DNA of 64,000 nt from an uncultured Oscillospiraceae bacterium (GTDB taxonomy: Bacteria; Bacillota; Clostridia; Oscillospirales; Ruminococcaceae). The position numbers and the translations under genes were made by a program. The notes beneath the pieces are model-generated. The model saw nothing but the letters and a program-made list of their open reading frames with translations. It did no database searches and was not told where the DNA came from. Position 1 is the first letter of the stretch, and each line of letters starts with the position of its first letter. This document shows, in pieces, positions 53,073 through 61,176 of the stretch. The DNA is taken from the NCBI GenBank assembly GCA_902490585.1, contig CABUEI010000005.1:40828-104827 (forward strand), read 5' to 3'.

Positions 53073-53101
53073 ATTTTAACACTATATAGCGTTTTTGTCA
53101 A
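53073..53101 (-). promoter_or_regulatory. Promoter of the ilv-leu operon
   Basis: On the minus strand TTGACA (53101-53096), 17 bases, then TAAAAT (53078-53073). The leader to ilvB is only about 60 bases, too short for a T-box. Confidence 0.75.
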
Positions 53102-53118
53102 TGGTGAAACCGCATTAT

Positions 53119-53191
53119 AACATGATTGCGTGTGCCGAAGGCACAGCGGCGGAACGCCGCAGTTTTGCCGAAAGCAAAACCAATCAATGTT
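53119..53191. other. Cloverleaf-like element, module 1 (73 nt)
   Basis: An outer stem (AACA-TGATTG at 53119-53128 with CAATCA-a-TGTT at 53181-53191) encloses three adjacent hairpins: GTGCC-gaa-GGCAC (53132-53144), GCGGCG-gaa-CGCCGC (53146-53160) and GTTTTGC-cgaaa-GCAAAAC (53162-53180). Two loops are GAA triloops. It is not a tRNA: the T-loop consensus, A-box and B-box are absent. Strand is unknown. Confidence 0.7.
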
Positions 53192-53199
53192 AAAATGTT

Positions 53200-53271
53200 C
53201 TCAGACACTGCGAAGCAGTAAGCACGCAGTTATGCGTGCTAAAATCCGACTTTTCGGATTTTGAGTCTGAG
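53200..53271. other. Cloverleaf-like element, module 2 (72 nt)
   Basis: An outer stem CTCAGAC (53200-53206) / GTCTGAG (53265-53271) encloses ACTGC-gaa-GCAGT (53207-53219), AGCACGCA-gtta-TGCGTGCT (53221-53240) and AAAATCCGA-cttt-TCGGATTTT (53241-53262). It lies 8 bases after module 1. A minus-strand TATAAT at 53280-53275 would place a start close to the outer stem, but no -35 accompanies it. Confidence 0.7.
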
Positions 53272-53284
53272 GTTATTATAAAGC

Positions 53285-53313
53285 AAGAAAAGGACACCGT
53301 GGGGTGTCCTTTC
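53285..53313 (-). terminator. Terminator after the SpoIID-domain gene
   Basis: AAAGGACACC-GTGG-GGTGTCCTTT. On the minus strand it is followed by TTCTTGC. Confidence 0.85.
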
Positions 53314-53322
53314 GGAATATTC

Positions 53323-54555
53323 TCAATATATCTCCACACCTGTGAAGTAATGCTGTAAAATCTGCTTATAGGTGTAGCCATTTTCGGCAAGAGCCTTTGC
53401 CCCGTACTGCGACATTCCGACACCGTGACCGTGACCATAGGTCGTAAAGATGAACTTGTCGCTGTTTTTGTCGTATTTCAGTTCAAAAGCCGCACTCTTC
53501 AGCGAATAGCCGAGTACAGTTTCTCTTATCGTTCTGCCGTCTATCGTCTTGCCGTTGGCTTTTGTCATACCGCCGACGGAAATTGACGTTACCCAGCCGT
53601 GTTCCCTGTCATTAAGTCTGGAATTTATCTTGAACCATGTTGACGGGTCACCCGTAAGAGTGATGCCGAGGGCACTCTGAACCGCATTCTTTATGTAATC
53701 CGAAGAATAGCTGTCGGTACTGCCCCAGTTGGGATCCGTCGTCTTATCAAGAGGACAATCAACGCTCACGAGGTAGGGATAATCAACACCCCATACATTC
53801 TTTGCACTGTTTGTATAACCGCACGAGGACGCAAAGAATACGCTCTGTATCATCTCGCCGTTATAGTAAATCGCTTCGCCGAGTACCTCGTCAACGAGTT
53901 TGTATATTCTGTCGTAAACGTCGGTTTTCAGAGCTGTTGTGGGTCGCAGTCCCATATCGTTCTGCTTTTTGATATAGGTATATTCAGCTACTGCCTGAGC
54001 CTTTACCGCTTCATCGGGGAACTCGTTCCATATCTCGCCGACTACGGCTCTTGCGATGATTTCTCTTGCGCCTGCGGTGTAATATGTACCTGTTACCTGG
54101 TCATATACGGTGAGCTGTTCCTCATCGCTGTTATCGGGTGTCGGTGTCGGCGCAGATGTTGTTTCAGCCGTTGTGGTTTCCGGTGCGACAGTTGTTGCCG
54201 CTGTGGTGGTTGTGGCAGTTGTTGTTTCGGGGATTATAACGGTATTATCCGCCGCAGGTGTGGGTGTGCGTTTTTTTACCGTAGTTGTAGATGTGGTCGT
54301 TTCCGCCTTGGTGGTTGCTGTAGTCTGTGCCTTTACATCGGCAAGTGTGGGCTTTTTATCGTCAATCAGTTTTATTGTTGTAGTTTCGGGAGTTTTTTCG
54401 GTTTCGGCAGATGTAGTTACCTCGGGTATTGATACCTCTATCTCCCTGTCGTTGTCGGCACTTACATGGACTACCTGGACAATTCCGAAAAGGTATATGT
54501 ATATGCAGGATATGACAAGGGCAAGCAGTATCTTTCCTATTGATACTTTCTGCAT
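53323..54555 (-). CDS. SpoIID/LytB-domain protein with Thr-rich linker
   Basis: The 410-residue protein has an N-terminal membrane/signal segment (about 8-30) and a long Thr/Ala/Pro linker (about 45-145). A SpoIID/LytB domain follows (about 160-410), with IIARAVVGEIWNEFPDEAVK, the ASSCGYTNSAKNVWG block and the closing GHGHGVGMSQYGAKALAENG. SpoIID is a lytic transglycosylase of engulfment; LytB-type relatives modify lytic enzymes in growing cells. The linker suggests a surface role rather than classical SpoIID. It lies 36 bases after the sortase genes in transcription order. Confidence 0.85.
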   Translation of the reverse strand: MQKVSIGKILLALVISCIYIYLFGIVQVVHVSADNDREIEVSIPEVTTSAETEKTPETTTIKLIDDKKPTLADVKAQTTATTKAETTTSTTTVKKRTPTPAADNTVIIPETTTATTTTAATTVAPETTTAETTSAPTPTPDNSDEEQLTVYDQVTGTYYTAGAREIIARAVVGEIWNEFPDEAVKAQAVAEYTYIKKQNDMGLRPTTALKTDVYDRIYKLVDEVLGEAIYYNGEMIQSVFFASSCGYTNSAKNVWGVDYPYLVSVDCPLDKTTDPNWGSTDSYSSDYIKNAVQSALGITLTGDPSTWFKINSRLNDREHGWVTSISVGGMTKANGKTIDGRTIRETVLGYSLKSAAFELKYDKNSDKFIFTTYGHGHGVGMSQYGAKALAENGYTYKQILQHYFTGVEIY

Positions 54556-54591
54556 TGAATTCCTCCTTTATATTACAAATTTCCGTTTTTA

Positions 54592-55704
54592 TCAGTCTGA
54601 ACTGTCGTTATCGCTGTCAACAAACAGGCTGTCCTTCTTGAATCCCTCGATCCATGCGGGATCCCAGTATCTTCCGCCCCATTCGGTGCCGTAATAGTAA
54701 AGCTCTCTCATGGTTCTGCAAAGTTTCGGGTCGGGGTTACGCTTGAAGTTTGCGATCTCCTCATCGGAGAATGTATCCGACTCTCCGTCACGCACCTTTC
54801 TTCCGACAACAACGATACGCATATCGTAAAGACCTACCTCAAATTCGCAGGTAGACAGCGTTAAGAACTTGTCGCCGTACTTCATGTCAACGCCCGTGAA
54901 AAATTCACTTCTGTCAAGGCACTCGGACGTGAAGTAGTTGAACTCGTCCCTGTTAGAGAAATTGAGGATTGCAGGGTAGTTGAATACCTCGCCGTACTCT
55001 TCTCTTGTGTTGAGGAGCATTACAGAGAAAATCTTGTACTTTGACTTCTCATACAGTGTGTTGAACTCGATAACCGGATGTTCTTTAAGGAACTCAAGGC
55101 TCTTGTCAAGGTCTACTCGTCTGTACTCGGTAATTTCCGCAAAGAAGTTTTCGGTACGCAGATTGTGACCGTAAAGTATAGTATTTGCGGATGTTTCACC
55201 GGTGTTCTTGAACTCGTTCTCGTAATCTGCAAAGATAGTACCATTCTTGCTGTAATTTCCGTAGAAGTCGGTTTCAAGATAGTGGGTGTTGTCCGTACCC
55301 TGTACTACAGGATAGTTTACATTTGTGTTTTTTATGATAAGCCAGCCGACAAAATCATTGTTTATCGCATAAAAAGGCGCATATTCGGTGTTTATGGCTT
55401 TTTCGGGAAGTTCCGCTATTTCTTCTGCCGTGGGTTCGTGGTTTCCGAGCTGTAAAATACTGCTCCTGTATTCCGCACCCTCACGTTTAGGCTTGAAAAG
55501 ATATGTATCTATTATTATCAGCACCGCAACGCACAGAGCGATTATAGATACCAGGAAAACGATCTTTCTGATTATCTCGCCTACGCTGTCGCCTTTCCAG
55601 GGGATCAGACCCTTGACTATAGCAAGAGCGGCGTTCTCCTTTTTCTTTTTCTTCTTTTTATCCTTTTTTCCGGTCGATACTATGACCGATTTGTAATCAG
55701 GCAT
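54592..55704 (-). CDS. Class B sortase (copy 1)
   Basis: The 370-residue protein has a Lys-rich cytoplasmic start, the juxtamembrane LIPWKGDSVGEIIRK, one membrane helix (about 47-68) and an extracellular SrtB domain. The catalytic His is in ILYGHN (about 180), Cys in TLSTCEF (about 285) and Arg in DMRIVVVGRKVRDGES. SrtB enzymes attach surface proteins to peptidoglycan. AAGGAAGG precedes the start. It is one of four tandem paralogues. Confidence 0.93.
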   Translation of the reverse strand: MPDYKSVIVSTGKKDKKKKKKKENAALAIVKGLIPWKGDSVGEIIRKIVFLVSIIALCVAVLIIIDTYLFKPKREGAEYRSSILQLGNHEPTAEEIAELPEKAINTEYAPFYAINNDFVGWLIIKNTNVNYPVVQGTDNTHYLETDFYGNYSKNGTIFADYENEFKNTGETSANTILYGHNLRTENFFAEITEYRRVDLDKSLEFLKEHPVIEFNTLYEKSKYKIFSVMLLNTREEYGEVFNYPAILNFSNRDEFNYFTSECLDRSEFFTGVDMKYGDKFLTLSTCEFEVGLYDMRIVVVGRKVRDGESDTFSDEEIANFKRNPDPKLCRTMRELYYYGTEWGGRYWDPAWIEGFKKDSLFVDSDNDSSD

Positions 55705-55752
55705 CTTCTTACCTTCCTTTTGATATATAAATTGCTGATGTCAGGCTGTTTC

Positions 55753-56799
55753 TCAGTTGCTTTTCGTTGCCTTGTAGCCTTTCAGCAGTGCAGGGTCCCA
55801 GTTTCTGCCGCCCCACGAACCTCCGTTCACGCTGTACCAGTAATCATAGTATAGCGGATCGTAATTGATTATCGTTTTTGATATGTCTACCGTGGGGTCT
55901 TCACCGTCACGGACTCTTCTTGCATAAAGGACATATCGTATATTCTTACTCTTTCCGAACGGGAAATCGCAGGTTGACAGTGCGATTACCTCATCGCCGT
56001 ATTTCAGATCAACCTGCGGCGTATAGATAAAGCTTCTGTCAAGGACTTTCGCATAATAGTCGATAAATTCCTGTTTGTTATTGAATGTGTACGGTGCTGT
56101 GTAGTAGAACACCTCCCCGTCAACCTTATCAACGTTTACCTGCATCATTGCAAAAATCTTGTACAGACCTTTTTCATACAGCGTATCGAACTGAATTACC
56201 GGGTGTTCATCGTACATATCCCTGCCGTAATAGAGAACATCAAACTTGTTCACATCTCTGAAGAACGTTCCGTTCGACATATTGTGACCGTACAGCAGGA
56301 TATTCGGCGAACGATAGTCGCTTCCGATATGGGCGCAGTACTCGGCGGTGATACATCCCGAATAGCTGTATTCCCCGTCAAAGTCATGTTTGAGCCAGTA
56401 CATATTCTTCTCATAAACTTCAATGTAGTCTACCGGCTTTGTCGGGTCGAAACCCTTGCTTTGCAAAACGGGGTAATCAACGTTTGTTCCGTCTATTTTA
56501 AGCCAGCCTACCATATCGTTATTTCTGTCATACCATTCTTGGTACTCGGGAAGAATTGTCGGCTTTTTCTTTTCGGTGATAACGGGGTCGGCAGGAATAT
56601 CAACTTCAAGCTCTGCGGTGTAATCTATCATGTTCGGCGGTATCGGCGGCTCGGTCAGTTTCATTATCAGCATAATGCCGACCGCAACAAGCCACAAGGT
56701 ACAAGCACCAAGCGCAAACCACAGCACCCAACCGCTTATGACGGGCAGTTTTTTCGTTGCCGATGATTTTGTCTTCTCCGTTATATTCTGTTCTTCCAA
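55753..56799 (-). CDS. Class B sortase (copy 2)
   Basis: The 348-residue protein has a short cytoplasmic start, a membrane helix (about 27-50, WVLWFALGACTLWLVAVGIM) and a SrtB domain: His in LLYGHN (about 172), Cys in ALSTCDF (about 277), Arg in NIRYVLYARRVRDGED. It lacks the PWKGDS juxtamembrane motif of the other three and is the most divergent. An ATG start at 56823 has no ribosome site. TTG at 56799 follows AGGGG at suitable spacing and is preferred, but the start is uncertain. Confidence 0.9.
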   Translation of the reverse strand: MEEQNITEKTKSSATKKLPVISGWVLWFALGACTLWLVAVGIMLIMKLTEPPIPPNMIDYTAELEVDIPADPVITEKKKPTILPEYQEWYDRNNDMVGWLKIDGTNVDYPVLQSKGFDPTKPVDYIEVYEKNMYWLKHDFDGEYSYSGCITAEYCAHIGSDYRSPNILLYGHNMSNGTFFRDVNKFDVLYYGRDMYDEHPVIQFDTLYEKGLYKIFAMMQVNVDKVDGEVFYYTAPYTFNNKQEFIDYYAKVLDRSFIYTPQVDLKYGDEVIALSTCDFPFGKSKNIRYVLYARRVRDGEDPTVDISKTIINYDPLYYDYWYSVNGGSWGGRNWDPALLKGYKATKSN

Positions 56800-56839
56800 C
56801 GCTTCACCGCCCCTCATAAGCATTTACACTGTACTTATA

Positions 56840-57988
56840 TCAATAATTGTAGCCGTCGTCGCCGTTGTTATAATCATATATTCCGTCTTCATCGTTTATG
56901 TCATCTATAAACGTGTAGCCGTCCTTTTCGGCATCTTCAGCTGTATAGCTCAGCAGTTTTCTTCTGTCCCAGTTGCTCTGTGACCAGTCGTAGCCGCCGC
57001 CGATATTGTCATATACCCACTGCCAGCGCTTGACATAAGTATTTACCTTTGCCTTGCTGACATCTACATAAGTGCTTTCGCCGGGACGTACCTTTCTTGC
57101 GAATATTGCAAGACGTACATTGTCCATGTCCGAGCGGAACGGCCAGTAGCAAGTAGAGAGCGTCAGTATATCATCGCCGTATTCTATATCAACATCGGTG
57201 AAAATGTCACTTCTGTCCATAAGGTCAATGATAAAGTGGTTGAAATCGTCACGGGAAGTAAAATCGTGCTTATTGTTATAATTTGAATAAACTTCACCGT
57301 ACTCCTCATAGATGTTGAAAAGTCCTATGCCGAATATCTTCCATTCAGCTTCTTCATACAGTGTGTTGAATGTTATTGTCGGGTGATCCTTGTAGAACTG
57401 CATTGACGGTTCGTCATAGCTGTCGTACAGTGTTCTCCAGTATTCACTCAGGCACGCAAAGAACGTACCTACCGCCATGTTGTGACCGTACAGAACCATG
57501 TTGCCCGAATGTCCGTCGGGAGAAACCACACAGTTGCAGTCCATCATTACAGAACCGCTCTTGCTCTTTTCCCTGTAGAAATCATGGGTAAGGTAGTAGT
57601 CATTATCCGTACCCTTTACAACGGGATAATCTATCGCCGTACCGTCTATCTTCAGATATCCCACAGTATCGGGATTGATCTCAAGCAGTTTCTTGAACGA
57701 TGGGAGTATTTCTTTGCTTGAACCGCCGTTATTGCCGTCGGGTATATAAATATCCGAAATTCCCTGGCTTCTCCACTGGTCACGGAACATAAGGAATATG
57801 TCCGAAACGAGCGGCACTGCCGTAATAAGAAATACGATAAGTGCGACAATAAAAATGAGTTTTCTGATAACCACTCCGGCTGAGTCGCCTTTCCAGGGGA
57901 TAATGCCCTTGAAAAGTCTTTTCCAGAAACCAGGTTTTTTAGTAGCCACACCGTTACGGCGTGGGTACTTTTCCATATATGTTGTCAT
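56840..57988 (-). CDS. Class B sortase (copy 3)
   Basis: The 382-residue protein has the juxtamembrane IIPWKGDSAGVVIRK, a membrane helix (about 45-66) and a SrtB domain. His is in VLYGHNMAVGTFF (about 169), Cys in TLSTCYWPF (about 280) and Arg in NVRLAIFARKVRPGES. The C-terminus has an unusual Asp/Tyr/Asn-rich tail (EDGIYDYNNGDDGYNY). It is closest to copy 4, sharing the KLLEINPDTVGYLKIDGT-type block. AAGGAG lies just before the start. Confidence 0.93.
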   Translation of the reverse strand: MTTYMEKYPRRNGVATKKPGFWKRLFKGIIPWKGDSAGVVIRKLIFIVALIVFLITAVPLVSDIFLMFRDQWRSQGISDIYIPDGNNGGSSKEILPSFKKLLEINPDTVGYLKIDGTAIDYPVVKGTDNDYYLTHDFYREKSKSGSVMMDCNCVVSPDGHSGNMVLYGHNMAVGTFFACLSEYWRTLYDSYDEPSMQFYKDHPTITFNTLYEEAEWKIFGIGLFNIYEEYGEVYSNYNNKHDFTSRDDFNHFIIDLMDRSDIFTDVDIEYGDDILTLSTCYWPFRSDMDNVRLAIFARKVRPGESTYVDVSKAKVNTYVKRWQWVYDNIGGGYDWSQSNWDRRKLLSYTAEDAEKDGYTFIDDINDEDGIYDYNNGDDGYNY

Positions 57989-58022
57989 TAATGCTCCTTG
58001 AATTTAAACCGATTTGCGTTAA

Positions 58023-59399
58023 TCAGTCTGTCTTGTCGGGGAATGAGTAGCCGTCACGCTTTGCGTCATCGGCAGTATAGCTGAGCAGTTTTCTTCTGTC
58101 CCATGTACTCTGGAACCAGTCGTAACCGCCGCTTACCTTGTCATATACCCACTGCCAACGCTTTACATAAGGGTTGCCGACAGCTTTGCTTACATCGACC
58201 GTATCACTTTCGCCGTCACGGATCTTTCTTGCGAATATTGCAAGTCTTACCGTGTTGTCGCTTCCCTCATAAGGCCAGCAACAAGTCGAAAGCGTCAGGA
58301 TATCATCGCCGTACTTTAAATCAACATCGGTGAAGATATCGCTTCTGTCCATTATATTTATGATATAGTCGTTGAAATCATCTTCCGAGGTAAAGTCAAG
58401 CTTCTGGTTATAACCGAACACCTCGCCTCTCGACTCGGCAACATTGTAAATGCCGAAACCGAAGATTTTCCATTCAGCCTGCTCATACAGCGTATCAAAT
58501 CTGATAATCGGGTGTTCCTTATAGAAAGATTTACTCGGCTCATCGTATGAGTCATACATTGTACGCCAGTATTCGTTCAACGCCGCAAAGAACGTACCGA
58601 CAGCCATATTGTGACCGTACAGTATCATATTGCCTGAGTGTCCGTCAGCCGTGACTTTGTTGCGGTAATCCATCATGACTGTACCGCTTCGGCTTTCGTT
58701 CTTGTAGAAATCGTGAGTAAGGTAGAAATCGTTATCCTCACCCTTAACAACGGGATAATCTATGACCGTGCCTTCTATCTTTATATATCCCACAGTATCG
58801 GGGTTTATTTCAAGCAGTTTCTTGAATGACGGGAGGATATCCTTGTTGTTTTCGGGAACATCAACATCGTCAAGCTGATACATATTCGATATATCCTTAC
58901 TTACCTTCTCGTCCTTGTACATTGAAAGTACGTCCGCAAGCAGAGGTATAGCCGTTGCAAGAAATATGATAAGTGCGATAATGAACACTACTTTACGGAT
59001 TATAAGTCCTGCACTATCGCCTTTCCACGGAATAATGCCTCTTGCAAGCCGGTAGAAAAAATTAGGCTTTTTCTTGGGAGCGGTCGCACCGTTTTCACCC
59101 TCGGCAAGCTCTGCGCTCTTCTCTTCAAGTGATTCCTGAGCGTCCTCCGTTTCGTCCTTGCCGGAAAGCTCGTCAACCATGCTTTCGGATACGGGTTCTG
59201 TGTTTTCCGCAATTGTGTCGGCTTCGTCAGCCGCTACCTCAACCTGTTTATCTGATATTTCATTTTCTTCGTCGGGTGTAATGTCTGTAGAATATTCTTC
59301 AAGGCTCCCGGCGTTTGCCGCTTTTCTGTCTATATCTGCGATTATCTCGTCCACAGACATTCCATCTGCGCCTTTTTCAAATTTGTTATCGCTTTCCAT
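58023..59399 (-). CDS. Class B sortase (copy 4) with acidic cytoplasmic extension
   Basis: The 458-residue protein starts with an acidic, probably disordered cytoplasmic region of about 110 residues, unusual for a sortase. Then come IIPWKGDSAGLIIRK, a membrane helix and a SrtB domain with His in ILYGHNMAVGTFF (about 263), Cys in TLSTCCWPY (about 373) and Arg in TVRLAIFARKIRDGES. The ORF opens at 59459 without a ribosome site; AAGGAG precedes the ATG at 59399. It starts the sortase run in transcription order. Confidence 0.92.
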   Translation of the reverse strand: MESDNKFEKGADGMSVDEIIADIDRKAANAGSLEEYSTDITPDEENEISDKQVEVAADEADTIAENTEPVSESMVDELSGKDETEDAQESLEEKSAELAEGENGATAPKKKPNFFYRLARGIIPWKGDSAGLIIRKVVFIIALIIFLATAIPLLADVLSMYKDEKVSKDISNMYQLDDVDVPENNKDILPSFKKLLEINPDTVGYIKIEGTVIDYPVVKGEDNDFYLTHDFYKNESRSGTVMMDYRNKVTADGHSGNMILYGHNMAVGTFFAALNEYWRTMYDSYDEPSKSFYKEHPIIRFDTLYEQAEWKIFGFGIYNVAESRGEVFGYNQKLDFTSEDDFNDYIINIMDRSDIFTDVDLKYGDDILTLSTCCWPYEGSDNTVRLAIFARKIRDGESDTVDVSKAVGNPYVKRWQWVYDKVSGGYDWFQSTWDRRKLLSYTADDAKRDGYSFPDKTD

Positions 59400-59437
59400 A
59401 ACAGTCTCCTTGCCACTATGTTTTTTCTTTTGTTTCT

Positions 59438-59956
59438 TTATATATTTTCGGCTACCCATCGCAAAGCGGTAAGCACCGTATTTTTTCTTATATATTCTCT
59501 TGCGTTTTCATCACCGCTCGAAGCTGGGTCGGTAAAAGCAAGGCGTGCTTCGGTACCGTTTTCGGTGCTGAGCCCGATGTACACTGTACCCACAGGCTTA
59601 CCCGGTTCGGCTCCCGTAGGACCCGCTATACCGGTGACCGCCACGCCTATATCACTGCCTGCCTTCTTTCTGACGCCCTCAGCCATAGCCTTTGCTGTTT
59701 CGGCACTGACTACTCCGAAGGTATCTATTATGTCGGCAGGTACGCCTATAAACTTCTCTTTTGCACTTATGGCATAGGTACAGATACTCATATCCATGAC
59801 CGCAGAAGAACCGCTCACGGAAGTTATTGCGGCGCTTATAAGTCCGCCCGTACAGCTCTCCGCACAGGCTATTTTCTTACCTTTGCCAACTAATAATTGT
59901 ACTACATTTTCAGCATTCTTGTCAATAACGCTCTGTAGTTCGCCGATACGGCTCAT
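59438..59956 (-). CDS. pncC: CinA C-terminal domain protein (nicotinamide-nucleotide amidohydrolase)
   Basis: The 172-residue protein is a stand-alone CinA C-terminal domain with ACAESCTGGLISAAITSVSG, YAISAKEKFIGV, VVSAETAKAMAEGVRKKAG and VAVTGIAGPTGAEPGKPVGT. Such enzymes deamidate nicotinamide mononucleotide to nicotinate mononucleotide, salvaging the NAD cycle. Length is typical for PncC. It lies 29 bases after thiI in the same direction. Confidence 0.92.
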   Translation of the reverse strand: MSRIGELQSVIDKNAENVVQLLVGKGKKIACAESCTGGLISAAITSVSGSSAVMDMSICTYAISAKEKFIGVPADIIDTFGVVSAETAKAMAEGVRKKAGSDIGVAVTGIAGPTGAEPGKPVGTVYIGLSTENGTEARLAFTDPASSGDENAREYIRKNTVLTALRWVAENI

Positions 59957-59985
59957 AAAGCCACATCTCCTTTATAAGTCAAGGT

Positions 59986-61176
59986 TTATTCCTGTTCTTC
60001 CTTATTTTCAATTCTGAACAGCTTTACAGTAGTGCCCTCGACTGCCTTTTCTATGAGCGGAGCAAAGTCAAACGACTGCTCAGCCTTTATAACCTCGTCA
60101 AATACGGGGCGTGTCTTGGGGTGCTTGGGTGTGAATACCGTACAGCAATCCTCATAAGGAAGAGTTGACGTTTCGAATGTATCTATCTTTCTTGCTATAT
60201 CTATGATTTCTTTCTTATCCATGCCGATAACAGGGCGGAATACGGGATATTCTGCGGCGGCATCGGTACACTGAATAGCCTTTAATGTCTGGCTGGCTAC
60301 CTGTCCTACGCTTTCACCCGTAACAAGTGCGCCGTACTCGTTTCTTTCAGCAATAATGTTAGCGATCTTCACCATAAGTCTGCGCATTATGATAGTGAAG
60401 AATTCTTCGGGGCAGTTGTCCCTCAGTGCTTCCTGTATCTCGGTAAACGGTACGCAGTAAAATCTGACATCACCGCAATAGTTCGTCAGCTTTTCGCAGA
60501 GCGTTTCTACCTTCATCAGTGCACGCTCAGATGTGTACGGAGGGCTTACAAAGTGTATTCCGTCAACGATAAGTCCACGCTTAGCCATCATATAACCTGC
60601 AACGGGGCTGTCGATACCGCCCGAGAGCAGAAGCAGAGCCTTGCCGGAACTTCCTACCGGCATACCGCCTGCGCCGATTATGCGCTCTGCACTGACATAC
60701 GCACCCTTGTCCCTGATTTCGCACATTACGGTGATCTCGGGGTTATGAACGTCTACCGACAGATGCGGATACGCTTCAAGAATAGCCGCACCAAGCTCAG
60801 TCTGTATCTCCGGGGTTTTCATAGGGAACGATTTATCTGAACGCTTTGCGTCAACCTTGAATGTCTTTGCGTTTTTAAGAGCATTTTCAAGATAAGGGAT
60901 ACCCTGTGCCTTTATCTGCTCAAAGTCCTTTTCAAACACAGCACAGCGCTGTAATGCGCCGATACCGAATATGACCTTGAGCTTCTCCATTACTTCGTCA
61001 AGGTCGCATTCGCCGACAGGCTCTATGTAGATAGTAGACTGCTTTCTCATGTACTGGAATTTGCCGCAGTGGCGCAGTCTTCTTCTGATATTCTTCACGA
61101 GTATATCCTCAAAAGTGCCTTTGTTAAGCCCTTTCAGAGCTATCTCGCCGTATTTTGCCATTATAAGTTCTTTCAT
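59986..61176 (-). CDS. thiI: tRNA 4-thiouridine synthase ThiI
   Basis: The 396-residue protein has an N-terminal ferredoxin-like/THUMP region (LIMAKYGEIALKGLNKGTFE, then about 60-165) and a PP-loop ATPase domain with LLLSGGIDSPVAGYMMAKRG. The conserved CQSLGQVASQTL-like block reads ESVGQVASQTLKAI. The C-terminal YEDCCTVFTPKHPKTRP block is also present. It ends without a rhodanese domain, as in Bacillus-type ThiI. It thiolates U8 of tRNA with sulfur from the neighbouring desulfurase. Its start overlaps the desulfurase stop by 1 base. Confidence 0.95.
   Translation of the reverse strand: MKELIMAKYGEIALKGLNKGTFEDILVKNIRRRLRHCGKFQYMRKQSTIYIEPVGECDLDEVMEKLKVIFGIGALQRCAVFEKDFEQIKAQGIPYLENALKNAKTFKVDAKRSDKSFPMKTPEIQTELGAAILEAYPHLSVDVHNPEITVMCEIRDKGAYVSAERIIGAGGMPVGSSGKALLLLSGGIDSPVAGYMMAKRGLIVDGIHFVSPPYTSERALMKVETLCEKLTNYCGDVRFYCVPFTEIQEALRDNCPEEFFTIIMRRLMVKIANIIAERNEYGALVTGESVGQVASQTLKAIQCTDAAAEYPVFRPVIGMDKKEIIDIARKIDTFETSTLPYEDCCTVFTPKHPKTRPVFDEVIKAEQSFDFAPLIEKAVEGTTVKLFRIENKEEQE

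Noticed and set aside
53119..53271. Pair of tRNA genes or tRNA-like pseudogenes
   Set aside because: The size and cloverleaf outline fit, but there is no GTTCRA T-loop, no conserved D-loop bases, and the three inner hairpins have triloops or tetraloops instead of 7-base loops.
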